Shown here piece by piece: positions 1 to 6,715 of a stretch of 12,864 bases of DNA. The stretch spans positions 1 to 12,864 of the forward strand of contig JAEZYO010000888.1 of assembly GCA_023419055.1 (NCBI GenBank). Direction: 5' to 3'. The stretch comes from Pseudomonadota bacterium (GTDB taxonomy: Bacteria > Myxococcota > Polyangia > Polyangiales > Polyangiaceae). How positions within the stretch are numbered: the stretch's first letter is position 1; the number at the start of each line of letters is the position of its first letter. A program made the position numbers and the translations under genes. Under the pieces are notes generated by a model. That model did no database searches, was not told where the DNA came from, and saw only the letters and a list, made by a program, of their open reading frames with translations.

Positions 1-1553
1 GGGTGGGCGGGCAGCGCATCGAGCAGCGCTATCGCCTCGACGTGAGCGCGAGCTCGTCACGCGGCAACGCCTTCGTCCCGCGTCTGTTCGCGGCCGCACG
101 CATCGCGGATCTCGAACGCGAAGGCACCGCGGCGGCCAAAGACGAGGCCATCCAGCTTTCGAGCCGTCACAGCGTCGCGAGCCGTTACACGTCGCTGCTC
201 GTGCTGGAGAGTCAGGCGATGTTCAAGGCGTTCGGCCTCGACAACCAGCGCAAATCCGAGCTCTGGACCGGTGAGGAGGAAACCGAGAGCTCGAGCGCCG
301 ACGGTATGTTCGAGGTCGCCGACAAAGAGGAGGTCGGGTTCGACGACCTGGACGCTCGCGGCGGTGGTGGCGGATCGCTCGGGCGCGCGAGTGGAAAGGG
401 ACTCGAGAGCCGCGAAGGATCCGCGTTCGCTCCGCCTGCGACCGCGGCGGCCCCTGCTCCGATGAAGCCGCGTGGGGCTCCTGCTCCCGCTCCCGCTCCC
501 GCTCCCGCGGACGAGGAGAAGGCGAGGGCGGCGCCGAAGAAGAAGGCCGCGAACGATCCGTTCATCATCGAGCCCGAACCAGAATGGGCCGCTCCGCCAC
601 CGCGCCGCCGCATGGTTCCCATGCGACGGGTGTGGGAGCGCTTCGGCGAGGTCATGAGCGACCGCTTCACGCCCAAGGCCGCGAGCTTCGACGCGTTGAG
701 CTCGGCCGAGCGCCTGGTGATGGGAGACTCTCCGCGTCGCGAAGACGTGAAGAAGCTCTACGTCCTCGCGATGCAGGCCGCCGATCTCGCCCAAGCAGAG
801 CGCGTGGCAGAGCGCTGGGCAGACAAGGAGCCACTCGACGCCGAGGCGCTCACCGCACTCGCCGACGTGGCCGCCCGACGAGCAGAGCGTGATACGGCCA
901 TCCGGGTGTTGGGCAGCGTGATCGACGTGAGGCCCGGAGACGTGGCCGCGCACCAGCGGTTGGCACGGCTCTTCCGCTGGGCGGGGCGCCCCGAGCTCGC
1001 GTGCCGTCACACGCTGGGGATCGCCGAGATCAGGCCGGGTGACGCGACGCTGCTCGCCGACGCCGCGCGCTGCGCTCGCGAGAACGGCGAGTCGACGCTC
1101 GCGGACGAGCTCCTCGCAAACGCCGAGACCAAGGTTCGAGAGCGCGCGGAGGCCCTCCTTTCACGGCCACGCCCCGATGACAGCGAGCTCAAGGGCGACC
1201 TGCGCCTCGAAGCGACGTGGGACAGCGGCGCCGATCTCGATCTGGCCCTCATCGATCCGGACGGACACCGCGTCTCGTGGCTCGGCGCGCCCACCCGCGC
1301 GGTGATCAGCGCGCGCGACGTGACCGGAATGTCACGAGAAGGTCTCGCGCTCCGCGGAGGCAAGCCGGGCGAGTACGTGGTGGAGATCGTGCGGGCCAAG
1401 GGCAGCGGGCGAGCCCGCGGCGAGCTCACGGTTCACGCCGCCGGGACGACGCGGCGCTTGCCGTTCGTGCTCGACGGTGAGCGTCTGAGCCTCGCCCTCG
1501 TGAAGATCGGAACGCGGGAGAAGCTCGTGCCCGTCGCCTGGAGCTCGTGGTAG
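1..1553 (+). CDS. VIT/vWA-type protein, C-terminal part, with TPR-like and DUF2135-like regions (5' partial)
   Basis: The reading frame is open from the left edge, so the real start lies upstream; the GTG at position 3 is inside a domain. The first ~80 visible residues (GNAFVPRLFAAARIADLE, then RYTSLLVLES at 61-70) are the typical end of bacterial proteins with a VIT domain plus a von Willebrand A domain. A low-complexity hinge follows (residues ~85-205): acidic, poly-Gly at 120-124, and an Ala-Pro run at 160-169. Residues ~245-380 form degenerate helical repeats of TPR type. Residues ~398-512 are a beta-rich domain with WDSGADLDLALIDPDG, matching DUF2135/YfaP-type domains, and the chain ends PVAWSSW. 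The likely role is a cell-surface or periplasmic scaffold; the true substrate is unknown. Family assignment is fairly sure, function is not. The next gene starts 15 bases later on the same strand, so co-transcription is likely. Confidence 0.8.
   Translation, partial: VGGQRIEQRYRLDVSASSSRGNAFVPRLFAAARIADLEREGTAAAKDEAIQLSSRHSVASRYTSLLVLESQAMFKAFGLDNQRKSELWTGEEETESSSADGMFEVADKEEVGFDDLDARGGGGGSLGRASGKGLESREGSAFAPPATAAAPAPMKPRGAPAPAPAPAPADEEKARAAPKKKAANDPFIIEPEPEWAAPPPRRRMVPMRRVWERFGEVMSDRFTPKAASFDALSSAERLVMGDSPRREDVKKLYVLAMQAADLAQAERVAERWADKEPLDAEALTALADVAARRAERDTAIRVLGSVIDVRPGDVAAHQRLARLFRWAGRPELACRHTLGIAEIRPGDATLLADAARCARENGESTLADELLANAETKVRERAEALLSRPRPDDSELKGDLRLEATWDSGADLDLALIDPDGHRVSWLGAPTRAVISARDVTGMSREGLALRGGKPGEYVVEIVRAKGSGRARGELTVHAAGTTRRLPFVLDGERLSLALVKIGTREKLVPVAWSSW
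477..506 (+). repeat. Hexanucleotide tandem repeat (GCTCCY x5) coding an Ala-Pro linker
   Basis: Five in-frame units of six bases, one GCTCCT followed by four exact GCTCCC, encode the Ala-Pro part of the hinge between the vWA-side and TPR-like parts of the first gene. Unit loss or gain would keep the frame and only change linker length, so length variation between strains is plausible. Ala-Pro repeats commonly form stiff extended linkers in envelope proteins. Confidence 0.75.
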
Positions 1554-1568
1554 TGCTTCGCACCCCGC

Positions 1569-2108
1569 ATGAAGACGATCAAGGTCGTGTTGGCGCTCGT
1601 GCTGGTCCAGGCGTCGCTCTGCCTCGGCTATCTCTGGTTCGAGCGCGAGCGCGCGAGCCGCGAGCCCTCCGGCGCGACCTTCGCTCACGCCCAGGCCGAC
1701 GGGCGCGAGGCGCCGCCGCTCGAGTTCCGCAGGCGCGACGGCTCGCGGGGTGACCTGCACGCGCTGCGCGGCCGCCGGGCGCTCGTACACTTCTGGGCGA
1801 CCTGGTGCGCTCCGTGCACCCGCGAGATCCCGGCCCTGCTCGCGTTCGCGCGCGACCACCGGATCGAGCTCCTCCTGGTATCGGTGGACAGCGATTTCGC
1901 GAAGGTCGACGCCTTCTTCGACCACGAGGTCCCGCGTGAGGTCGTGCTCGCTCACCTGGAAGCAGCGCGAGCGCTGCTCGGCGTCGAGACCTTGCCCGAC
2001 ACTTACCTGCTCGACGGAGCGGGCCGGGTTCAGCAGCGCCTGCAGGGCGCACAGAGCTGGGAGTCACCGGAAGCCAAGGCGTGGTTCGCGTCCGTCCCGC
2101 CGTCTTGA
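1569..2108 (+). CDS. Membrane-anchored TlpA/ResA-like thioredoxin-fold protein
   Basis: A protein of 179 residues. Residues 4-23 form one hydrophobic segment after a short basic end (MKTIK), with no lipobox at Cys18, so it is probably an uncleaved anchor with the rest in the periplasm. The thioredoxin-fold domain spans ~45-175. The active site WCAPC is at 79-83 (Cys80, Cys83), preceded by the strand ALVHFWATW, and the cis-Pro loop is TLPDT (Pro143). These are the marks of the TlpA/ResA/AhpC-TSA family, which reduces disulfides in envelope proteins or in cytochrome c maturation. No cytochrome biogenesis gene is nearby, so the partner is unknown. ATG was chosen because it directly precedes the anchor. 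No Shine-Dalgarno is visible and the gene sits 15 bases after the previous stop, which suggests coupling. Its stop lies 6 bases from that of the convergent gene. Confidence 0.88.
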   Translation: MKTIKVVLALVLVQASLCLGYLWFERERASREPSGATFAHAQADGREAPPLEFRRRDGSRGDLHALRGRRALVHFWATWCAPCTREIPALLAFARDHRIELLLVSVDSDFAKVDAFFDHEVPREVVLAHLEAARALLGVETLPDTYLLDGAGRVQQRLQGAQSWESPEAKAWFASVPPS

Positions 2109-2114
2109 GCTCGG

Positions 2115-3173
2115 TCAGCCCTTGAACGGCGTGGGCTCGCGCCGGGTGCGAACGACCTTGAGCGCTTCTTTCAAGTTGTTCGCGGGATCGCCCTTGCGCA
2201 GGCACGGGTAGCAATCCTGACGTTTGTTCGGCCCGCAGCCGCTCTTCCGCTGGAGCTTCGTGAGCGAGACGAAGCTGCGCTTGTCCGCGAGCTCGATGAC
2301 CCGTGGCAGCGCGGCGGCGATCGCCTCGCAGTCCTCGGTAGTCCGGAGCTCCAGCGCGATCGCGAGCGGAGGCGCGGCCTTGGCGCGTACGCCCTTCCCG
2401 AGCAAGAGAGCCTGCGCGAGCTCGGTCGTGTCGGTCTTCGTCGGCGTTCCCGTCCACACCTCGTACAGCAAGTCCGCGCTGATGGGGCCCGGCACGTTCG
2501 CGATCGCGGCGAGCGCCTCACGAGCGCTCTCGGGGTTTTGAGTGAACCGATAGAGCTCGCCCAGCACCTTCGGGTTCTTGATCAGCGCCGGATCTTGCGC
2601 GAGCCGCCCCCGTAGCTTTTCGGCTTCTTCTCGTTCGCGCGTCGCGCGGCCGGTCGCGATCGCGAGCGCCTCGTCGATGGCGAGCTCCGCTGCGGGCCGT
2701 TGTTCGAGCTCGCTCAACGCCGAGCCGTCTCCGCTCGCAGCGCGCTCGATCAGCGTGAGCGGCTTCTTGGGGGCTTCCGGCGCGGCGCTCGGCGCCTCTT
2801 GCGTTTCGGGGGCCTTCTTCTCTTCCGTGTGCGCGGGGGCCGGCGCAGCGCTCGCGAGGGCGCTCGCGCTCGAGACCGGGCTGGTCTCGACCATGACCTC
2901 CCTCGCGGTCGCGGCCGCCGCGCCGAGCGCGATCACCACGGCCGAGGCTGCGAAGGCGGGCCCCAGCACTCCCCAGAGCGGAAGCTCTCCGCCGGCGAAG
3001 CGGACCCGCTGGGTCAACGCTTGCTTGATGCTCGGAGAACCGCCGCTGCCGTGCGGGTGCGGCAGCTCGGCGGTCGCCGAGGGCGCCGGGGATTGACCGA
3101 GAGGCTGAGGGCTTCCGAAGCTCGGAGGTGCTTCGGGCCACTGCGGAGGTCGGGGGCCACCAGATTGGGTCAT
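2115..3173 (-). CDS. Unrecognised single-pass membrane protein with Cys-rich C-terminal motif
   Basis: I do not recognise a named family. The 352-residue product has a Pro/Gly/Ser-rich cytoplasmic head (1-60), one membrane segment (~66-90, LPLWGVLGPAFAASAVVIAL) and an Ala/Pro/Glu-rich stalk (~98-138). A helical region follows (~138-310) that looks like degenerate TPR or HEAT-type repeats, and the end carries a conserved-looking motif CGPNKRQDCYPCL (Cys313, Cys321, Cys324). The layout suggests an envelope protein with an anchored N-terminus and an exposed helical domain held by a disulfide or metal. The ATG at 3173 (MTQSGG) is chosen because starts further upstream would run into the thioesterase gene, which ends 32 bases before it. 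The two minus-strand genes probably share a transcript. The coding frame is well supported; the function is open. Confidence 0.75.
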   Translation of the reverse strand: MTQSGGPRPPQWPEAPPSFGSPQPLGQSPAPSATAELPHPHGSGGSPSIKQALTQRVRFAGGELPLWGVLGPAFAASAVVIALGAAAATAREVMVETSPVSSASALASAAPAPAHTEEKKAPETQEAPSAAPEAPKKPLTLIERAASGDGSALSELEQRPAAELAIDEALAIATGRATREREEAEKLRGRLAQDPALIKNPKVLGELYRFTQNPESAREALAAIANVPGPISADLLYEVWTGTPTKTDTTELAQALLLGKGVRAKAAPPLAIALELRTTEDCEAIAAALPRVIELADKRSFVSLTKLQRKSGCGPNKRQDCYPCLRKGDPANNLKEALKVVRTRREPTPFKG

Positions 3174-3205
3174 GGGCGTTCGCGCTGGCTTTCCGGTTTC
3201 GGTGG

Positions 3206-3694
3206 TCAGCCACCGATCGCGGCGCGCTCGGCTTCGGCCTCGAAGCGGGGACGCGACGCCACCTCCGGTCCGAGCAGCACGGCCTCGGCCTCCGCGGGGA
3301 TGCGCCGCGGCACGTGGTGCTGATCCACGCACGCGAGCAGCGTGTGGCCCTCGGCCACGATTTCTTCGGTGAGGTTCGGCAGCATGCGCAGCAACCGGTA
3401 CTCGAAACGAATCTTGACGCGCATGAGCTCGGTGAGCCGCGTCTCCACACAGAGGAGCTCGTCGAAGCGCGCGGTCTTGCGGTAGCGCACGTAGGCCTCG
3501 ACCACGGGCAGATGAATCCCGAGCTCGGTCCAGGAGTGATAGTCGAGCCCGCGGCGGCGCATGTATTCGACGCGACCCACCTCGAAGTAGCTGATGTACG
3601 TGCCGTGGTGGACGATGCCCATCAGATCGGTTTCGCCGAAGCGAACCCGGAGGTCATAGCGGGAGGTGCAGTGCGCGGGGATCTCGAGTTTCAC
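3206..3694 (-). CDS. Acyl-CoA thioesterase, hotdog fold (YbgC/FadM/4HBT type)
   Basis: The 162-residue product carries the 4-hydroxybenzoyl-CoA thioesterase signature near its start: VRFGETDLMGIVHHGTY at ~17-33, followed by ISYFEVGRVEYMRRRG. Asp23 is the conserved catalytic aspartate of this family. The strand VEAYVRYRKTARFDELL (~65-81) and the central region VKIRFEYRLLR complete one hotdog domain. Such enzymes hydrolyse acyl-CoA or acyl-ACP thioesters in the cytoplasm; the substrate cannot be read from sequence. The GTG at 3694 puts the domain at the usual distance from the N-terminus. The frame stays open to a TTG at 3796, but that extra stretch is unlike any hotdog N-terminus and would fill the corA promoter region. 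The gene leads a two-gene minus-strand unit. Confidence 0.85.
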   Translation of the reverse strand: MKLEIPAHCTSRYDLRVRFGETDLMGIVHHGTYISYFEVGRVEYMRRRGLDYHSWTELGIHLPVVEAYVRYRKTARFDELLCVETRLTELMRVKIRFEYRLLRMLPNLTEEIVAEGHTLLACVDQHHVPRRIPAEAEAVLLGPEVASRPRFEAEAERAAIGG

Positions 3695-3707
3695 TGGGAA
3701 GGGGGCG

Positions 3708-3737
3708 AGAGTAAGCCGCGATTCTGGCGTGGAGCAA
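3708..3737 (-). promoter_or_regulatory. Candidate promoter for the thioesterase gene
   Basis: On the minus strand TTGCTC (3737-3732) and TACTCT (3713-3708) are separated by 18 bases, a weak match to a housekeeping sigma promoter. The -10-like box ends 13 bases before the GTG at 3694, which predicts a leader of only about 5-7 bases. No Shine-Dalgarno precedes the GTG (the sequence there is CT-rich), in keeping with a very short leader. Confidence 0.35.
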
Positions 3738-3783
3738 GCCCTCGCGTCGGCGGGCCGGCCCGTTCGCGTGCCCGATAGCGGAC

Positions 3784-3789
3784 TATCAT
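3784..3789 (+). promoter_or_regulatory. -10-like box TATCAT just ahead of corA
   Basis: TATCAT (5 of 6 to TATAAT) sits 6 bases before the corA ATG at 3796. A transcription start 6-8 bases after a -10 box would fall on or beside the A of the start codon, giving a leaderless mRNA. No Shine-Dalgarno is visible. No convincing -35 box is seen at 16-18 bases. Confidence 0.4.
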
Positions 3790-3795
3790 GCGCCA

Positions 3796-4755
3796 ATGCT
3801 TCGCGTACTCGACCTCACCGAGGCGGGCGTCGCCCTGAAAGAGGCGAGCGCCGACACGAGCGGGTTGCCCGCGCCCGGCGCGCTCCGGTGGCTGGACCTG
3901 ACGGCCCCGAGCGTCGAGGAGCTCGACCTAGTAGGCAGGGCCTTCGGATTTCACGCGCTCGCGCTCGACGATTGCCGCCGCCTCGACCAGCGGCCCAAGC
4001 TCGAGCCGTACGGCGACCACCTGTTCGTCGTGATGCACCGGCTGGTCTGCGAGCTTTCGCCGCCAACGGCGCGCGGGGTCGAGCTGCACGCGTTCCTCGG
4101 CGCGAGCTACCTCGTGACCGTGCACGAAGAGCCGCTCCAGGAGGTGGAGAGCGTCATGGCCCGCCTCGAGCGAGAGCCCGAGGTCATGAAAAGAGGGCCG
4201 GACTTCTGGTACTACCTGCTCGCCGATCGCATCGTGACCGCGAGCTACGCCGAGCTCGAGTTGGTGGCGGCGGCGGTGGAGGACACGGAGGAGCACGTGC
4301 TTCATGGAGCTCAGGCCGACGTGGTCGATCGGATCTTCGCGCTGAAGCGACTGCTCTCGACCGCGCGCCGCCTCGTCTCGCCCGAGCGCGAGCTCTTCTC
4401 GTCGATCGCGAAATGGGGCGCGCCGCTCATCCGGGAGCCGCAGGTCTTCTACTACCGCTCCATCCACGACGACTTGATCCGCGCGGTGGAGAGCATCGAG
4501 AGCTACCGCGAGCTCTTGAGCAACGCGCTCGACGCGCACTTCTCGGCCATGTCGCAGCGGACGAACGAGATCATGAAGCACCTCACGTTGCTAAGCTCGA
4601 TCTTCTTGCCGCTGACGTTCGTGACCGGGTTCTTCGGCATGAACTTCGAGCACCTGCCGTTCGCCTCGGACGCCCTCATGTGGGCCGGCATCGGCGCGTG
4701 CCTGGTTCTACCGGCGGCGATGCTGCGGTGGTTCCGCTCGAACCGCTGGATTTGA
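3796..4755 (+). CDS. corA: CorA-family magnesium (divalent cation) channel
   Basis: The 319-residue length is normal for CorA. The N-terminal cytoplasmic domain contains the family stretch HALALDDCRRLDQRPKLEPY (53-72), followed by long helical segments (~130-260) that form the funnel. The first membrane helix (~264-280, TLLSSIFLPLTFVTGFF) runs into the diagnostic GMN at 281-283 (FFGMNFEHLPF), the selectivity loop of the pentamer. The second helix is ~293-311, and the chain ends with a basic cytoplasmic tail (RWFRSNRWI), as CorA does. It imports Mg2+ (also Co2+/Ni2+ in known members) across the inner membrane. GMN rather than GIN argues against a ZntB exporter. The gene is a singleton divergent from the thioesterase gene; its stop is 4 bases from that of the next convergent gene. 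The start ATG immediately follows a -10-like box. Confidence 0.93.
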   Translation: MLRVLDLTEAGVALKEASADTSGLPAPGALRWLDLTAPSVEELDLVGRAFGFHALALDDCRRLDQRPKLEPYGDHLFVVMHRLVCELSPPTARGVELHAFLGASYLVTVHEEPLQEVESVMARLEREPEVMKRGPDFWYYLLADRIVTASYAELELVAAAVEDTEEHVLHGAQADVVDRIFALKRLLSTARRLVSPERELFSSIAKWGAPLIREPQVFYYRSIHDDLIRAVESIESYRELLSNALDAHFSAMSQRTNEIMKHLTLLSSIFLPLTFVTGFFGMNFEHLPFASDALMWAGIGACLVLPAAMLRWFRSNRWI

Positions 4756-4759
4756 AGAC

Positions 4760-5221
4760 CTATTTGCGCCCTGGCAGCGGGACGGTGAGCACCGGCACCG
4801 GCGAGAGACGAACGAGCTTCTCCGCGACGCTGCCCATCAGCAGGTGCACCAACCCAGTGCGCCCGTGCGTTCCCACCACGCAGAGGTCGTAGCGCCCCGT
4901 GCCGAGCTCCGAAAGGAGCGTCGAGGCGGGCTCCCCCGAGAGCAGCCGGTGGGAGCTCTTGAGGTCCGCGGGCAGGTTCAGGCCCGCGAGGTAATCGCGC
5001 ATGTCGCGCTCGGCGTTCTCGCCGACCATCTCGAGCAAGGAGCGCTGCCCCCCGTCCGGGTGCCGGACCATGACCGCGTCGGTCACGTAGCTCGGTCTGT
5101 CCCACACGTGGACGAACTCGAGCTCGGCGCCAAAGCGTCGGGCGAAGTCGGCCGCGATGAGGACCGCGGGCTTTCCATTCTCCGAGTAGTCGACCGGTAC
5201 CAGAATGCGTCGATAGGCCAA
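4760..5221 (-). CDS. Universal stress protein, single UspA domain (ATP-binding type)
   Basis: The 153-residue protein is exactly one UspA domain. It starts with YRRILVPVDYSENG (Asp11 at the nucleotide site) and ends with GTHGRTGLVHLLMGS at 117-131, which fits the G-2x-G-9x-G-S/T nucleotide-binding pattern, then VRLSPVPVLTV. It is therefore expected to bind ATP and act in the cytoplasm in stress or energy-starvation responses. I choose the TTG at 5221: it is the only start that places the first strand at the N-terminus, and it is preceded by GGGAG at a good spacing (5227-5231 on the minus strand). The frame stays open far upstream, but that stretch overlaps the divergent FHA gene. The gene ends 4 bases from the convergent corA stop. 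The second universal stress protein in this window has a different architecture. Confidence 0.9.
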   Translation of the reverse strand: MAYRRILVPVDYSENGKPAVLIAADFARRFGAELEFVHVWDRPSYVTDAVMVRHPDGGQRSLLEMVGENAERDMRDYLAGLNLPADLKSSHRLLSGEPASTLLSELGTGRYDLCVVGTHGRTGLVHLLMGSVAEKLVRLSPVPVLTVPLPGRK

Positions 5222-5417
5222 TGTCGTCTCCCGAAACGCGAGCGAGGCGAGCCGTCCCGACCTCGCGGAGCCTCCGGACAAGGGAAGTGTGGCCTCATCC
5301 GGCCGCCCCGTAAAGGCGCTCGGCGCGATCAATCCCCGGAAAAATGGCTGGCGGCCCGAGGTCACGCGTCCCCCGGTGCGGCTCGTGTACGGAAGGAGTT
5401 CGAGCCTCGCTGCGGAA

Positions 5418-5427
5418 GTGATACATT
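5418..5427 (+). promoter_or_regulatory. Extended -10 element ahead of the FHA gene
   Basis: GTGATACATT contains TG, one base, then TACATT (5422-5427), an extended -10 pattern. It ends 8 bases before the GTG at 5436, so transcription would begin at or within 2 bases of the start codon. No Shine-Dalgarno lies between. A -35 is not convincing (TTCGAG at 5399-5404 with a 17-base spacer). The divergent gap 5222-5435 holds nothing else I can name apart from the GGGAG ahead of the stress-protein gene. Confidence 0.42.
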
Positions 5428-5435
5428 TTCGGGCC

Positions 5436-5819
5436 GTGGCACGTACGCCTGAAGACAGCTCCCCAGAACTCGACACCACGGTCGCCGGCGATCTCAGCAT
5501 CGTCGCCGCCGTCGAGCTCGCCCGCAAGCGCCCGCGGCTCGAGCAGGTGCGAGGGGCCGGGGCGCCGCGCACCTTCCAGCTCATGCTCGAAGAGACCGTG
5601 ATCGGCCGCTCGAGCCAGGCGACCGTTTGCGTGGAGAGCACGCTCATCTCTCGGCGTCACATGGCCGTGCGCCGCGCCGGCGCCGAATTTCGCGTCGTGG
5701 ACCTCGACAGCGCGAACGGCCTCTACCTCAACGGGGTGAAGGCCCACTCGGCGGTGCTGCACGAGGGGGACGCCATCCAGATCGGCGACGTGGTCTTCGT
5801 CTATCACGAGGGCGGCTGA
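5436..5819 (+). CDS. Small FHA-domain phosphothreonine-binding protein (GarA-like layout)
   Basis: A 127-residue product. The FHA domain covers ~45-125 with all core motifs: GRSS at 57-60, SRRH at 72-75 and SANG..LNG at 92-100, the residues that bind phosphothreonine peptides. The ~44-residue N-terminal tail is acidic and holds LDTTVAGDL (Thr14, Thr15). Small proteins made of a Thr-Thr tail plus one FHA domain include GarA and OdhI of actinobacteria, in which a phosphorylated tail threonine is captured by the protein's own FHA domain. Kinase control here is therefore an inference; the sequence shows only the layout. The start is the GTG at 5436; a GTG at 5418 is possible but lies within the -10-like element. 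The stop overlaps the next ATG (TGATG at 5817-5821), so translation of the two genes is coupled. Confidence 0.85.
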   Translation: MARTPEDSSPELDTTVAGDLSIVAAVELARKRPRLEQVRGAGAPRTFQLMLEETVIGRSSQATVCVESTLISRRHMAVRRAGAEFRVVDLDSANGLYLNGVKAHSAVLHEGDAIQIGDVVFVYHEGG

Positions 5820-6700
5820 TGGCCGTGTTCGTGAAGTTCTGGGGGACGCGCGGCTCGATCCCGACGCCCGGACACAAGACCAAGCGCTACGGCGGCAACA
5901 CCTCCTGCGTGGAGATCCGCGTCGACGATCAGCTCTTCATCTGCGACGGCGGAACGGGGCTCAGGGAGCTCGGGCTCGAGCTCGGCGCGCGCGGTGAAGG
6001 CGCGATCGAAGCGCACATGTTCTTCTCGCACATGCACTGGGACCACATTCAGGGGTTCCCGTTCTTCGTGCCCGCGTATTCGAGCAAGAACGAGCTGAAC
6101 GTCTACGAGGTGGCCCCGGGCGACGATCGGGTCCAGCGCCTGCTTCACGGGCAAATGCGCTCCGACTACTTCCCCGTGAAGTTCTCGGATCTCGGCGCGA
6201 CGATCGCGAGCCGCAGCTTCGAGAACGGGGAGACGCAGGTCGGCCCGGTGAAGGTGCGCTGCATGGAGCAGACTCACCCCGGTCAGAGCTTCGCCTACTC
6301 GTTCGAGGTCGGCGGGCTCAAGGTCGTGTACGCGACCGACAACGAGCTCGACCTGAACATCCTGAACCGCGAGGCGAGCGATCACGATCCAGCGCTCTTG
6401 CGCCGGCTGCCGGACGAGTTCGTGCGCTTCGTTTCGGACGCGGACCTCTTGATCAGCGACGGTCAGTACACCGAAGAGGAATATCCGAAGAAGGTCGGCT
6501 GGGGGCACGCTCGGGCCAACACGGTGGTGGACCTCGCGATCCAGGCGGGCGTCAAGCGCTGCGCCATCTTCCACCATGACCCGCTCCACGCGGACGAGTT
6601 CATGGAACGAAAGATCAAAATCGCGCGCGATCGAGTCGAGGCTGCCGGCAAGGAGCTCGAGATCTTCGGCGCGCGCGAGGGGCTCGAGCTCAAGCTCTGA
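5819..6700 (+). CDS. MBL-fold metallohydrolase (lactamase_B_2 / RNase Z-PhnP-like group)
   Basis: A 293-residue protein. It opens with VKFWGTRGSIPTPG and TKRYGGNTSC, the usual first strand of this group, and has the metal-binding motif HMHWDH at 71-76 (His71, His73, Asp75, His76). Further candidate ligands are His153 (QTHPG), Asp174 (ATDNE) and His252 or His253 (FHHDPLH). These are all the ligands expected for a two-metal hydrolase. Relatives cleave phosphodiesters or cyclic nucleotides or work on RNA, and the substrate here cannot be decided. The insert around 80-125 (FPFFVPAYSS...) is typical of small-molecule phosphodiesterase-like members rather than RNase Z with its long exosite arm. The ATG overlaps the FHA stop codon, so the two products are made together and may interact. 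The last codons lie in a hairpin shared with the convergent gene. Confidence 0.88.
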   Translation: MAVFVKFWGTRGSIPTPGHKTKRYGGNTSCVEIRVDDQLFICDGGTGLRELGLELGARGEGAIEAHMFFSHMHWDHIQGFPFFVPAYSSKNELNVYEVAPGDDRVQRLLHGQMRSDYFPVKFSDLGATIASRSFENGETQVGPVKVRCMEQTHPGQSFAYSFEVGGLKVVYATDNELDLNILNREASDHDPALLRRLPDEFVRFVSDADLLISDGQYTEEEYPKKVGWGHARANTVVDLAIQAGVKRCAIFHHDPLHADEFMERKIKIARDRVEAAGKELEIFGAREGLELKL

Positions 6701-6715
6701 GCCGGATCAGAGCTT
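6692..6715. terminator. Shared hairpin made of two converging gene ends
   Basis: AAGCTCTGA (6692-6700) and TCAGAGCTT (6707-6715) are perfect inverted copies, a 9-bp stem with a 6-base loop GCCGGA. The plus-strand stop TGA and the minus-strand stop (TCA on plus) lie within the stem. It can fold in both transcripts and is well placed as a bidirectional terminator or 3'-end stabiliser. It lacks a T-run on either side, so intrinsic termination is uncertain. Confidence 0.5.

Noticed and set aside
57..1010. Long minus-strand open frame opposite the vWA-type gene (317 codons)
   Set aside because: Its translation is Arg/Gly/His-rich with no domain, and the plus frame holds recognisable motifs. It is a GC-rich shadow frame.
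3174..3332. Upstream extension of the unrecognised membrane-protein gene to 3332
   Set aside because: It would overlap the end of the thioesterase gene by about 127 bases and adds an Arg/Gly-rich stretch; the ATG at 3173 fits the operon spacing.
3695..3796. TTG start at 3796 for the thioesterase gene
   Set aside because: The added 34 residues do not resemble any hotdog N-terminus and would place the start exactly on the corA start, covering both promoter boxes.
4743..4780. Hairpin CCGCTG/CAGCGG across the corA and stress-protein ends
   Set aside because: Only 6 bp with a 26-base loop and no T-run; too weak to call a terminator.
5289..5435. Longer FHA protein starting at 5289
   Set aside because: The added residues read through a -10-like element and a probable divergent promoter region and show no domain; the GTG at 5436 is better placed.
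5222..5647. Upstream extension of the first universal stress protein
   Set aside because: It overlaps the divergent FHA gene; the UspA domain begins exactly after the TTG at 5221, which has a GGGAG ahead of it.
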